Below are positions 54,471 through 63,824 of a stretch of 64,000 nt of DNA, piece after piece; positions within the stretch are counted from its first letter, which is position 1; every line of letters begins with the position of its first letter. The DNA lies in the NCBI RefSeq assembly GCF_000012945.1, contig NC_007509.1:620001-684000 (forward strand). Direction: 5' to 3'. The position numbers were made by a program, and so were the translations under genes. The notes under the pieces are model-generated. The model was not told the origin of the DNA. It made no database searches and saw only the letters and a program-made list of their open reading frames with translations. The DNA is from Burkholderia lata (GTDB lineage: Bacteria > Pseudomonadota > Gammaproteobacteria > Burkholderiales > Burkholderiaceae).

Positions 54471-55885
54471 TGGGCATGAGGCGCATGACGCTGCGCGTGT
54501 GGCCCGATTCGCTGTTCGGGCGGCTCGTCGCGATCCTCGCGGCCGGCATGTTCGCCGGGCAGATGCTGACCGGCACGATCTGGTTCGACACGCACGACAA
54601 CCGCATGCTGGAAATTCCGGCGCGTCTGTTCGCGAGCCGGCTCGCCGATACGCTGCGGCTCGTCGACGCCGCGCCGGACCCGGCCGCGCGCGACGCGGTC
54701 ATCGCCGCGCTCGGCGACGCACGCTACCGGCTCAAGCGCATCGATGCGCCGTCGCCCGCCGGCACGCTGAATTTCGCGCAGCACGCAACGGCCGGCCTGA
54801 TTGCCGGCGTCCTGTCGCGGCGGCTCGGTGCCGATGTGCCGTTTCGCCTCGTCGAATCTGCGTTGCACGACGACGCAGGCCATCATGCCGGCCCGCTGAG
54901 CCTGTTCGATTCGCAGATGCCGACGGGCGAATTCCACGTGCAGGTCGGTTTGCCGTCGGGCGGCTGGCTCGATGTGCGCGCCGACGAAGGCCAGGCCGGC
55001 ATGCATGGGATGCCCGCGTCGCTCGTGTTCGATTACCTGCTGCGGCTTTACCTGATCCGTTTCGTTGCCGTGTGCGCGGTCGCGTTCGTCGCGGTGCGCT
55101 TCGCGCTGAAGCCGCTCACTCAGCTTGCACGTGCCGCCGAAGCGCTCGGCCGCGACATGCATCGGCCGCCGCTGGCCGTCGACGGGCCGTCGGAAGTGCG
55201 CCGCGCGGCCGAGTCGTTCAACGCGATGCAGCAGCAGTTGATCGACAGCTTCGCCGGGCGCGCGCGCTTTCTCGGTGCGGTGTCGCACGACCTGCGCACG
55301 CCGCTCACGCGCTTGCGGCTGCGTACCGAGATGCTGCCCGATCCCGAGTGGCGCGACCGGCTGCGCGGCGATCTCGACGAAATGGAATCAATGGTGCGCG
55401 GCGCGCTCGACGCGGTGCGCGGCGTGGAAGTGACGGAGCCGCGCTGCGACATCGATCTCGATTCGATGCTTGAGGGGCTTGCGGAAGATGCGCGCGACAT
55501 TGGCCAGGCGGTCACGATCGGCGGGCACGCGGCGGCGCCGGTGTCGGGCTTCGCGCGCAACCTGAAACGCTGCCTGCAGAACCTGCTCGACAACGCCGCG
55601 CACTACAGCGGCGGCGCGCCGGTGACGATCGACGTGCGCGACGGCAAGGAGGCCGTGCGCATCGTCGTCAGCGATACCGGCCCCGGCCTTCCCGACGACT
55701 GGCTCGAACGCGTGTTCGAACCGTACCGGCGCGGCAAGCACGCCGATCTCGACGACGGCGGCACGGGGCTGGGGCTCACGATCGCGCGCAGCATCGCGAC
55801 GCTGCACGGCGGCACGCTGATACTGCGCAATCGGTCCAGCGGCGGGCTCGACGCGGTTCTTGCGCTGCCGCGCGAGCGTGCGTGA
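54470..55885 (+). CDS. EnvZ-type sensor histidine kinase
   Basis: This 471-residue membrane kinase has TM1 at about 17-38, a periplasmic domain of about 150 residues, TM2 at about 188-211, a HAMP segment to about 262, the H-box FLGAVSHDLRTPLTRLR with His273, NLLDNAAHYS (N-box), DTGPGLP and GGTGLGLTIARSI. It shares its ATG with the response regulator's TGA (TGATG), a translational coupling typical of cognate pairs. The periplasmic domain could sense a siderophore or envelope state, but no ligand motif is recognised. The alternative in-frame ATGs at 54476 and 54485 would shorten it slightly. Confidence 0.9.
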   Translation: MGMRRMTLRVWPDSLFGRLVAILAAGMFAGQMLTGTIWFDTHDNRMLEIPARLFASRLADTLRLVDAAPDPAARDAVIAALGDARYRLKRIDAPSPAGTLNFAQHATAGLIAGVLSRRLGADVPFRLVESALHDDAGHHAGPLSLFDSQMPTGEFHVQVGLPSGGWLDVRADEGQAGMHGMPASLVFDYLLRLYLIRFVAVCAVAFVAVRFALKPLTQLARAAEALGRDMHRPPLAVDGPSEVRRAAESFNAMQQQLIDSFAGRARFLGAVSHDLRTPLTRLRLRTEMLPDPEWRDRLRGDLDEMESMVRGALDAVRGVEVTEPRCDIDLDSMLEGLAEDARDIGQAVTIGGHAAAPVSGFARNLKRCLQNLLDNAAHYSGGAPVTIDVRDGKEAVRIVVSDTGPGLPDDWLERVFEPYRRGKHADLDDGGTGLGLTIARSIATLHGGTLILRNRSSGGLDAVLALPRERA

Positions 55886-56262
55886 ACGTTGCGAGCCCGT
55901 GCTCCCTGGCTCAAGGGCGCGAAGCCGCGTGGCGGTGGTTTCGTGTGCATGACATCGGCAAATGTGCCGCAACGCATGACGACGGTTGCAGCGCGCCCCC
56001 GCCCCTGAATGCGGGTCGCGCAGAATCGGCCATCCCGTCGGATCGAGACCGCCATTCGACCGATCGATCAAATCAGGCCGGAGATTCGCAAGCGGTAGCG
56101 GTTCTCCGTCGCGCCACCATCGTTCCCGCATACCGCAAGCATCGCAACCCGCTCCCCTGCGATCCGCTTGCCGCCCGTCGCGGGATCAGACAGAATCGCG
56201 ACGAACGAATCGGACTGAACATCTGCTTTGCGCGGTGCCGCGGATCTCAATTGGGCGCGTCA
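55886..56262. other. Intergenic, no gene seen
   Basis: These 377 bases follow the sensor kinase. The plus frame stays open from 55882 into the next gene but its early codons carry no protein sense. No terminator hairpin is obvious. Confidence 0.4.
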
Positions 56263-57021
56263 ATGCCTCCTCTTATCGAAGCCATCGTCGACTGGACCAC
56301 CGTCTCACTCGGCGGACTCGGATTGCTCGCCATGATATTGGGCGTGTTGGCCCCGGACCGATGGATGTTCGACGCCGGCTACGGATGCGTTCCCGACGGC
56401 CGGGATCTGGTTCTGTCGCCGCGCCGCGTGCGCATCAACCGCTTCGTCTGGTGGCTGCTCGGTTTCGGCTTCGGCACGCTGGGGCTGGCCTGTTTGATCG
56501 CCGTACCCGCGTTGGCCGGGCTCCTGACCGGAGACGAACTGCATGCGTGGTATGAATGGCTCGGCCTCGGCATCACGGTCGTACTCCTCGTCGGCGCGGG
56601 CGTGCTGATGACCTGGATCGGCTGCAAGCTGATGCGCGCGCGCTGGTTCGGCGGCCCGCTGCGTGAAGCCCGCTTCTACTGGCGCGACGGGGAGCGCTGG
56701 ATCGACGTCACCACAACGCGATTGCTGCGCAGGCCGGTGCGGCATACCTATGCGTGCCGCGATCTCGAGCGTGTGTTGATTGGCGCGCGCCGAAGTCTGG
56801 ACGGTGCAGTCGTGGGGGGCTCGTGGACATCACTTCAGCAAAATCTGGTGCAACTGATGCTCGTTTTTCGTGCCCACCCGCCGATCGACCTGATGGGCCG
56901 GTTCAACGATGGCGCCGGGGCGCGCCGCATGATCGACATGATCGGCACCTGGTGCGGCGTCGAAGTACAGCGCGTCGAAGGCTTGCCGGACGTGACGCCA
57001 TTCAATTTCGACCGGATCTGA
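56263..57021 (+). CDS. Hypothetical membrane protein, 252 residues
   Basis: The protein has three hydrophobic segments (about 10-30, 61-88 and 98-121) and a C-terminal soluble half with RWIDVTTTRLLRRPVRHTYACRD and GRFNDGAGARRMIDMIGTW. No family is recognised. ATG 56263 starts MPPLIEAIVDWTT; upstream codons (from 55882) look like non-coding sequence. Its context gives no clue: a sensor kinase before it, a radical SAM gene after it, 195 bases from stop to start. Confidence 0.6.
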   Translation: MPPLIEAIVDWTTVSLGGLGLLAMILGVLAPDRWMFDAGYGCVPDGRDLVLSPRRVRINRFVWWLLGFGFGTLGLACLIAVPALAGLLTGDELHAWYEWLGLGITVVLLVGAGVLMTWIGCKLMRARWFGGPLREARFYWRDGERWIDVTTTRLLRRPVRHTYACRDLERVLIGARRSLDGAVVGGSWTSLQQNLVQLMLVFRAHPPIDLMGRFNDGAGARRMIDMIGTWCGVEVQRVEGLPDVTPFNFDRI

Positions 57022-57216
57022 CCTTGCCAGACGCGTTCTAAGCGGGTCGCCTTCGTCATCGCGGCGACGCCGCAGCGGCTGCAGCTTGTCGGCCGCCGGC
57101 TACGCCGGGATAATTTCCCGTTCGCGCGCAACGCGCTCAAGACAAATACAACGGTTTCCCAAGGCGTCGCCGTGTTCACGGGGATCCTGGGCACCGAAAG
57201 AGAGAGGGCCTCGCCG

Positions 57217-59328
57217 ATGCCGGTTGACACGGGTTTTGATCGCAATGCATTCAGGGAATATCCGCTGGATGGCGCACTGCTGCGCTTTCACCCCGCGACG
57301 GGAACACACGTCCGGATCGAGAATGCAGCGACCCACCACTTGCGGCGCCTCGCCCCTCGAGTCGCAATGTTCGGGATCACGAACAAGTGCAATCTGTCCT
57401 GCGATTTTTGCTCGCGCGACACGCGGCGCGATAGCGCCTGGTCCGTCCAGTCGGCCGCGGAAGTCCTTCGCGGCCTCAGCGAAGCGGGAACGCTAGAAGT
57501 CGCCTTTGGCGGCGGCGAGCCATTTGCATTCCGTGGCTTCGCCGAGTTGATCGACATCCTCCATGACACCACGCCGCTTGCGCTGAACGTCACGACCAAC
57601 GGAACGCTGATCCGGCGAAACACGTATGCGCCCTACGCCGGCCGCTTCGGTCAGGTCCGCGTCTCGCTCTACGACGAGGTGCGCTGGCGCGACGCGGGCA
57701 CGGTCCTGTCGGAATACGGACAAAGGTGGGGTGCAAACCTGATCGTCGACGACGCCGTGCTGCCGGGGCTTCCCGCACGGCTGGCTGAACTGGCCACGCT
57801 GGGTTGCCAGGATGTCTCGTTGTTGTCTTACATCGGCCCCGATCTGCGCAGGCACCTTTCGCCACGCGGACGGGCGCAGCTGGCGGCGATCGTGCAGGAC
57901 TCGCCGATTGCGTGCCGCCTGTCGGTGTGCTTCGGCGATGCGATTCCCGTACCCAGGCTGTTCGATGGAGCAGATGGAAGCGGCGACTGCGGCGCAGGTC
58001 TGGACTTCGTTTCCATCACGCCTGATCAACGCATGCAGGGCTGCTCGTTCCATGACGGCGGCCTGCCTGCGACCCGTGCGGAGGAAATCCTGCATGGGTG
58101 GCGGAACGAGCGTGCGCGTCTCGAGCAGCCAAGCGCGCGGCGCGGCTGTGCACGTCGCAACGCAGGCGCCAGTCGATCCCGGTCCACGCCATCGGTCAGT
58201 GTGTGGCAGGCATTCTCCGGCAATAACAGCGGCGAGTGCGTGATGGTCGCGAAGTTCGAAACCCTCGCAGACGCGGACGCCTACCTCGCCCAACTGCTGC
58301 CGTCATGGACACCGGATGCCGAGTACTCGTCCGAGTGGAAGCGCCTGTTCAAGGAAGAAGCGGTGGCGTGCCCGGGATTGTCGGGCGGAGGATCGCCTCG
58401 CGAGCTGGCGGCGATCGGCCGCTCGGTGATCGCGACGGGATACGAAGCAGACGACCTGTTCCCGGAGTTGCGCGCGCTGGCCTGGAAGAAAGGCGCATAC
58501 GTCGTGCCCGACGGAATCCACGCCCATGACGTGTTCCTGCTGGCAGCGGTGCGTGCGTCGAGCGCCGATGACGCGCGCAACCTGGCCGGCCTCACGCCCC
58601 ATCCGGCCGCCAGGACCTGGCTGCATGGCGATGTCATCCTCGTCACGCTCGAATTGCAGGGGGACAGCGTGCCGGGTGAACTCGTCGAGACTCGACAATG
58701 GCTCACCGCCTATGCGGCCGGGCGCCCGCTTGCCGCGGAGCTCGTGTTTGACGACGTGGACGAGGCGGCCATGCTGTCGGTCATGAAGCGGCTCGGTGCG
58801 GAAATCAGCAGAACGGCAAGGCTTGCGCTGCATTTCGGATGGCGTGACGATTCCGGCCAGAAGGCGGTTCGATTCGCGCAAATGATCGTCGAGGGGCAGA
58901 CGAACGTCGCAGGCAAATGCGTATTGGTGTCGGGCCTCGAGCGGCGCAAGCGGCTGGCCGTGCTGGCCTATCGGCAGGGTGCGCATGTCAGCGCCCTCGA
59001 CGGCGAGGAAGTACGTGTCAGTGCCTATTTTGCCGTGCCGGGTGCCAAGCCTCAAAAGGGCCGGCGTGCGGAACCCGGCGAGATCGATATTGGCCGGGTT
59101 CGCGAAGCGCTCCACCAACGGTTTCCGGGCGGCATGCGTTTTGATGTCAAGGCGGGATATCGTCGAGACACGGCCTACGTGAACATCGTCACCGCGGACC
59201 CCGGATACGCTTTCGCTCAGCTCGACCAGCTTGCAGCGTGGTTGGGTGCCACGCTTTCCGTCGGGGTTCACGAGGTCGATCCGCTGGCGTTTGCGGTTCG
59301 GCGCGTGATCGCGGACGTGCGGTCCTGA
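57217..59328 (+). CDS. Radical SAM protein with long C-terminal domain of unknown type
   Basis: The 703-residue frame starts with a radical SAM domain: Cys58, Cys62 and Cys65 in KCNLSCDFC bind the [4Fe-4S] cluster, followed by FGGGEPFAF (GGE) and NVTTNGTLI. A SPASM-like Cys set (DCGAGLDF, QGCSFHDG, RGCARRN) leads to about residue 315. Then, after a low-sense stretch, a second half starts at MVAKFETLADADAYL and runs 360 residues without recognisable motifs. Such proteins modify peptides or cofactors. At 58246 the frame crosses a TGATG in another frame, so this may be two genes joined by a lost stop. ATG 57217 is favoured over GTG 57172. Confidence 0.7.
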   Translation: MPVDTGFDRNAFREYPLDGALLRFHPATGTHVRIENAATHHLRRLAPRVAMFGITNKCNLSCDFCSRDTRRDSAWSVQSAAEVLRGLSEAGTLEVAFGGGEPFAFRGFAELIDILHDTTPLALNVTTNGTLIRRNTYAPYAGRFGQVRVSLYDEVRWRDAGTVLSEYGQRWGANLIVDDAVLPGLPARLAELATLGCQDVSLLSYIGPDLRRHLSPRGRAQLAAIVQDSPIACRLSVCFGDAIPVPRLFDGADGSGDCGAGLDFVSITPDQRMQGCSFHDGGLPATRAEEILHGWRNERARLEQPSARRGCARRNAGASRSRSTPSVSVWQAFSGNNSGECVMVAKFETLADADAYLAQLLPSWTPDAEYSSEWKRLFKEEAVACPGLSGGGSPRELAAIGRSVIATGYEADDLFPELRALAWKKGAYVVPDGIHAHDVFLLAAVRASSADDARNLAGLTPHPAARTWLHGDVILVTLELQGDSVPGELVETRQWLTAYAAGRPLAAELVFDDVDEAAMLSVMKRLGAEISRTARLALHFGWRDDSGQKAVRFAQMIVEGQTNVAGKCVLVSGLERRKRLAVLAYRQGAHVSALDGEEVRVSAYFAVPGAKPQKGRRAEPGEIDIGRVREALHQRFPGGMRFDVKAGYRRDTAYVNIVTADPGYAFAQLDQLAAWLGATLSVGVHEVDPLAFAVRRVIADVRS

Positions 59329-59339
59329 TCATTCCGTGT

Positions 59340-61670
59340 TTACGCCTGCCTGGCCGTAGCCTGCGCCGCCAGCGCGGCCCGCTCGATCCAGCGGATGGCC
59401 GGCGCATCCTGCTCGCCCGGCGCGGGCCTGCCGATCAGGAAGCCCTGCACCTCGCGGCAGCCGGCATCCGTGATGCACGCCAGTTGCTCTTCCGTCTCGA
59501 CGCCTTCCGCGACAGTCGTCACGCCGAGACGCTTGCCGAGATCGGCAACGGCGCGCACGACAGCTGCGCAGTCCGGGCGCGTGACCGCATCGCGCACGAA
59601 GCTGCCGTCGATCTTGATCTTGTCGAACGGGAACGCGCGCAGATGCGCGAGCGACGAGAAGCCCGTGCCGAAGTCATCGAGGGCGACACGCACGCCCATC
59701 GAACGCAGCGCGCGCAAGTCCGCGATGGCCTTGCCCTCGTCGTGCAGCAGCGCGGTTTCCGTCACTTCGATTTCCAGCCGGTCGGGCGTGAGCCCCGCGC
59801 CGGCCAGCGCGGCCGCGAAGGTCGGCACGATCGTGCCGTGGCCGAGCTGCCCCGCCGACACGTTGACGGCGACGCGCGCGCCGTCGGGCCAGCGCGCCGC
59901 CTCCCGGCAGGCCTGCTCGAGCACGAAGCGGCCGAGCCGGTCGATCAGGCCGCCGCGCTCGGCCACCGGAATGAAGCGGCCCGGCGAAATCCAGCCGGCG
60001 CGCGGGTGATGCCAGCGCAGCAGCGCCTCGCGCGTCGTGATCTGGCGGGTGCGGACATCGACGATCGGCTGGTAGAACACGTACAGCCCCTGGTTCTCGT
60101 CCAGCGCGACGCGCAGCTTCGATTCGAGCGCGACCCGCTCCTGTGCGCTCGTTTCCATGTCCGGCGAGAACATCCGGTAGGTGCCCTTCCCGGCTTTCTT
60201 GGCCGCATAGAGCGCCATGTCCGCGCGTGACAGCAGCACGCCGCCGTCGTTGCCGTGATCCGGCGCCAGCACGCAGCCGATCGACGCACCGATGCGGAAC
60301 TGGCGGTCGGGCGACGGTGCATAGGGAGCAACGAGCGTGTCGACGAGCCGCGCGGCCGCGCCCATCGCGCGGTCCGCGTCGGTGTCGCGCAGCAGCACCG
60401 CGAATTCGTCGCCGCCGATGCGCCCGAGCATCATCCCCGGCTCGGGGCACTGCCCGCGCAGGCGTTCCCCGACCTGGCGCAGCACCTCGTCGCCCGCCGA
60501 ATGCCCGCACGCGTCGTTGATCAGCTTGAAGCCGTCGAGGTCGATGAACAGCAGCCCGAGCACCTTGTCCGAGCGGCGCAGGCTCGCATCGAATTCGGCC
60601 AGAAAGGTTGCGCGGTTCGGCAGGCCCGTGAGCGAATCGTGATGCGCGAGCTGGTGGATGCGCGCCTCCGCCTCGGCCTGCTGCGTGACGATCGACCACG
60701 ACAGCATCGGGCCGATGTAGCGCCCGTCGGCGTCGCGCACGGCCGAGACCTGGATGTCGAGCACTTCCGGCCCGAGCCCGATGCGCGCGCGATGCGGCAG
60801 GTTCGCCGGATCGGCGAGCAGGCGGCGCTGGTGCTGCGGGTGCGGGTGGAAGAAGTCGATCGACGCGCCGAGCGCATCGTCCGCGCGAATCGGCAGCAGG
60901 TGCTCGATCGTGCGCAGCAGGTTGCGCGACGTTGCGTTCAGGTAGTTGATGCGGAACGTCTCCGGGTCGGCCGTCATCACGGCCACCGGCATGTCGTCGA
61001 TCATCCGCATCAGCCGCGTCTGCGCCTGCTCGCGCATCCGCGATTCGGCCTGCGCATCGACGGTGCGCAGGAAGCCGCGGTAGTTGACCGAGATGACGGC
61101 GATCAGCGCCGCCGACACGAAGGCCATGTTGACCGCGGTGGCGACGAGCGTCGGCTGGCCGGTCGAGATGAAGAACACGATGAACGCGACGTTGACGATC
61201 ACGGCCACGCTCAGCGCAGCCGTGCGCAGGTACATCAGGCTGAAGATGCAGCCGATCACCGTGATCGCCAGGTAGAACGCGACCTGGGCCTTTTGCCACG
61301 CGTCGCCGTACGGGAACAGCAGCAGCGCCCAGGTGGTGAACGTCACGGCGACCGGGACCACCAGCCAGTTCGTGACCGTGAGCGCGCGCATCACGGTGTC
61401 CGGCGTCGGCTCGAGCAGCCGGGTGCGGTGCCAGTGCAGCAGCCGCGCCAGCGCCGCGAGCGTCATCGCGGCCGGGATCGCGACCGACAGCCACCACGGC
61501 GTGCTGCGCAGGTGCGTGATGGCGAGGCTCCAGGTGCTCGAGATCAGGATCAGGTACGACACCGGGATCTGGCCGGCGAATACCCGGTATTGCGCCGCGA
61601 GCAGCTCCGGGTTCCGGGCCGGCGCCGCGTTGCTTGCCAGTCTTGTCATCCGTGCGTAGTGGGTTTTCAT
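59340..61670 (-). CDS. Membrane GGDEF-EAL c-di-GMP protein with PAS-like segment
   Basis: The 776-residue protein has an N-terminal set of five to six transmembrane segments (residues about 15-190), a PAS-like segment (DDMPVAVMTADPETF), a GGDEF domain (LTGLPNRATF, then RIGGDEFAVLL), and an EAL domain with REALLRWHH and ALDDFGTGFSSL. Both catalytic motifs are intact, so it may make and/or degrade c-di-GMP. The RxxD inhibitory site five residues before GGDEF is absent. ATG 61670 has CAGG six bases upstream; ATG 61682 is an alternative. Its stop is 11 bases from the convergent radical SAM gene. It follows the MHYT gene on the same strand by 54 bases. Confidence 0.9.
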   Translation of the reverse strand: MKTHYARMTRLASNAAPARNPELLAAQYRVFAGQIPVSYLILISSTWSLAITHLRSTPWWLSVAIPAAMTLAALARLLHWHRTRLLEPTPDTVMRALTVTNWLVVPVAVTFTTWALLLFPYGDAWQKAQVAFYLAITVIGCIFSLMYLRTAALSVAVIVNVAFIVFFISTGQPTLVATAVNMAFVSAALIAVISVNYRGFLRTVDAQAESRMREQAQTRLMRMIDDMPVAVMTADPETFRINYLNATSRNLLRTIEHLLPIRADDALGASIDFFHPHPQHQRRLLADPANLPHRARIGLGPEVLDIQVSAVRDADGRYIGPMLSWSIVTQQAEAEARIHQLAHHDSLTGLPNRATFLAEFDASLRRSDKVLGLLFIDLDGFKLINDACGHSAGDEVLRQVGERLRGQCPEPGMMLGRIGGDEFAVLLRDTDADRAMGAAARLVDTLVAPYAPSPDRQFRIGASIGCVLAPDHGNDGGVLLSRADMALYAAKKAGKGTYRMFSPDMETSAQERVALESKLRVALDENQGLYVFYQPIVDVRTRQITTREALLRWHHPRAGWISPGRFIPVAERGGLIDRLGRFVLEQACREAARWPDGARVAVNVSAGQLGHGTIVPTFAAALAGAGLTPDRLEIEVTETALLHDEGKAIADLRALRSMGVRVALDDFGTGFSSLAHLRAFPFDKIKIDGSFVRDAVTRPDCAAVVRAVADLGKRLGVTTVAEGVETEEQLACITDAGCREVQGFLIGRPAPGEQDAPAIRWIERAALAAQATARQA

Positions 61671-61724
61671 GTGAGCCTGCATGCTGCAACCCGGGTCCAG
61701 GTTGCGGTGTCGGGCGGGCGTCGG

Positions 61725-63824
61725 TTACCCGCGCGGGTCCGGGTCGAGATCGGCGTTGACGGCCGATTCGGACGCGGGAACCGGCGGGCGGACGCGGTTG
61801 CCGCCGGTCAGCGCAATCTGCCCGCTGCCGACGATCTCGTTGAGGGGCGCAGGCCTGCCGAGCAGGAAGCCCTGCGCTTCGTCGCAACCTTCGTCGGCCA
61901 GCAGCGCCAGCTGGTCGCGTGTCTCGATGCCTTCGGCCAGGATCGGAATGCCCAGGCTCTTGCCGAGCGCGAGCACGGCGCGGATGATCGCGCGATCCTG
62001 CGGTTTCGCTTCCGCGTCCGCGACGAACGACTGGTCGAGCTTGATGCGGTCGAACGGGAACGAGCGCAGCGTGTCGAGCGACGAATAGCCGGTACCGAAA
62101 TCGTCGAGCGCGATGCTCACGCCCAGCGCCTTGATCTGCCGCAGCGTGTCCAGCGCGCGCTCGCGGCCCGCGAAGATCGTCGATTCGGTCAGCTCCAGCT
62201 GCAGGCGCGACGCCGGCAGGCGGGTTTCTTCGAGCACGTCGGCCACGAGCGCTGTCAGGTCCGCGTGCATGAACTGCACGGCCGATACGTTCACCGCGAC
62301 CGCATAGGGCGGCTCCCACGTGGCCGCCCGCGCGCATGCCTCGCGCAGCACCCACGCGCCGATGTCCAGGATCACGCCGTTTTCCTCGGCCAGCGGAATG
62401 AACTCGGCGGGCGGAATCGTGCCGAGCGTCGCATGCTGCCAGCGCAGCAGCGCCTCGTAGCCGCGGATCTCGCCGGTCGCGAGCGAAGTCTGCACCTGGT
62501 AGTGGACGCTCAACTGGTTGTCGGCCACCGCGCGGCGCAGGTCGGCCGCGAGGCTGCGGCGCGCGCGGACGATCAGGTCCATCGCCGGCTCGTAGAAGCA
62601 GATCGATTGCGCGATGCTGCCCTTGGCGCGGTACATCGCGAGGTCCGCGTTGTTGATGAGGACGGCCTTGGTGGTGGCGTCGTCCGGGTAGATCGCAACA
62701 CCGAAGCTCGCGCCCGGCACGACCTCGTAGTCGTCCAGCCTGACCGGCTTGTAGAGTGCCGGCTCGAGCCGCTCGAGCAGGTTCATCAGGCGCGTGTCGT
62801 CGTCCATCCGGCAGAGCGCCGCGAATTCGTCGCCGCCGATGCGGGCGACGAATTCGCCTTCGCGCAGCAGGTTCGTCATGCGGCGCGCAAGGATGCGCAG
62901 CACCTCGTCGCCGGCGTGGTGGCCGCGCAGGTCGTTGATTTCCTTGAAGCGGTTCAGGTCGATGCCGATCAGCGCGAGCTTCCTGCCGTGCGCTTGCGCC
63001 AGCGCGATTTCGAGGTCGAGCCGCTCGTTGAAGCTGGCCCGGTTGGGCAGGCCGGTCAGCATGTCGCTCAGCGCCAGCCGGCGCAGGTGTTCGAGCGATT
63101 CGGCCCGCACGTTGCTGTCGATCACATAGCTCACGAGCCCCGTGCAGACGATCACGAGCGACGTGCCCGCGACCGCCAGCGCCAGCGGACGCAGCTCGCT
63201 CACGTCGGTCCATGAACCGTCGAGCACCAGCGGCGTGATGCGCAGCGCGCACATCCCGGTGAAATGCAACGCGAGGATCGCGAGCGACAGCACGCCGGCC
63301 ATCTGGTTGACGGCGTGCGGCGACGGCCGCATCGCGAGGTGCAGCGCGAGCGCGGCGAGGGTCATCGCGAGGAGCACCGACGCGATCAGGTAGCTCAGGT
63401 CCCACGACACGATCCCTTCGACCCGCCACGCGAGCATGCCGGTGTAGTGCATCAGCACGATCGCCACGCCGACGATCGCGCCGCCGAGCGCGGGCGCAAC
63501 CTTGACGATGCGACAGGTCGTCAGCGCGAAGCCGATCGTGCTGCCGCCGACCGCGATGAGCAGCGACACGAGCGTGAGCGGCAGGTTGAAGTGCACGGGC
63601 GCGCCGGCGTCGAAGCCGAGCATCGCGATGAAGTGCGTGCACCAGATCGCCACGCCGGCCGAAATGGCGGTCAGCACCTGCCAGCCGAGCCGCTGCGTGC
63701 CGGCGGTGTTCACCGTGCGCTGGAACAGGCGCGCGGTGACCCACGAGCCGCCCCCGCACAACAATGCGGCAAGCAACACCAGCCAGTGGTTGTGCCGATG
63801 AACGATGCACCCGAAAACTGTCAC
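61725..63824 (-). CDS. MHYT-GGDEF-EAL c-di-GMP protein
   Basis: The 699-residue protein has an MHYT domain (VTVFGCIVHRHNHWLVLLAA; H-F/Y-x-x-M repeats HFIAM, MHYTGM and HFTGM in seven transmembrane helices, thought to bind copper or sense O2/CO/NO). It then has GGDEF (RIGGDEFAAL) and EAL (YEALLRWQH; ALDDFGTGYSSL). REGE stands where the RxxD inhibitory site would be. The start is GTG 63824, with AAAGG five bases upstream, giving the typical M-T-V-F-G-C start. Upstream codons in the longer frame look random. It points at the second c-di-GMP gene, 54 bases downstream, and is probably co-transcribed with it. Confidence 0.92.
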   Translation of the reverse strand: MTVFGCIVHRHNHWLVLLAALLCGGGSWVTARLFQRTVNTAGTQRLGWQVLTAISAGVAIWCTHFIAMLGFDAGAPVHFNLPLTLVSLLIAVGGSTIGFALTTCRIVKVAPALGGAIVGVAIVLMHYTGMLAWRVEGIVSWDLSYLIASVLLAMTLAALALHLAMRPSPHAVNQMAGVLSLAILALHFTGMCALRITPLVLDGSWTDVSELRPLALAVAGTSLVIVCTGLVSYVIDSNVRAESLEHLRRLALSDMLTGLPNRASFNERLDLEIALAQAHGRKLALIGIDLNRFKEINDLRGHHAGDEVLRILARRMTNLLREGEFVARIGGDEFAALCRMDDDTRLMNLLERLEPALYKPVRLDDYEVVPGASFGVAIYPDDATTKAVLINNADLAMYRAKGSIAQSICFYEPAMDLIVRARRSLAADLRRAVADNQLSVHYQVQTSLATGEIRGYEALLRWQHATLGTIPPAEFIPLAEENGVILDIGAWVLREACARAATWEPPYAVAVNVSAVQFMHADLTALVADVLEETRLPASRLQLELTESTIFAGRERALDTLRQIKALGVSIALDDFGTGYSSLDTLRSFPFDRIKLDQSFVADAEAKPQDRAIIRAVLALGKSLGIPILAEGIETRDQLALLADEGCDEAQGFLLGRPAPLNEIVGSGQIALTGGNRVRPPVPASESAVNADLDPDPRG

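Noticed and set aside
59674..63810. A 1378-codon minus-strand frame
   Set aside because: It is an out-of-frame shadow of the two GGDEF-EAL genes, composed of Arg/Ala/Pro runs typical of GC-rich shadow frames.
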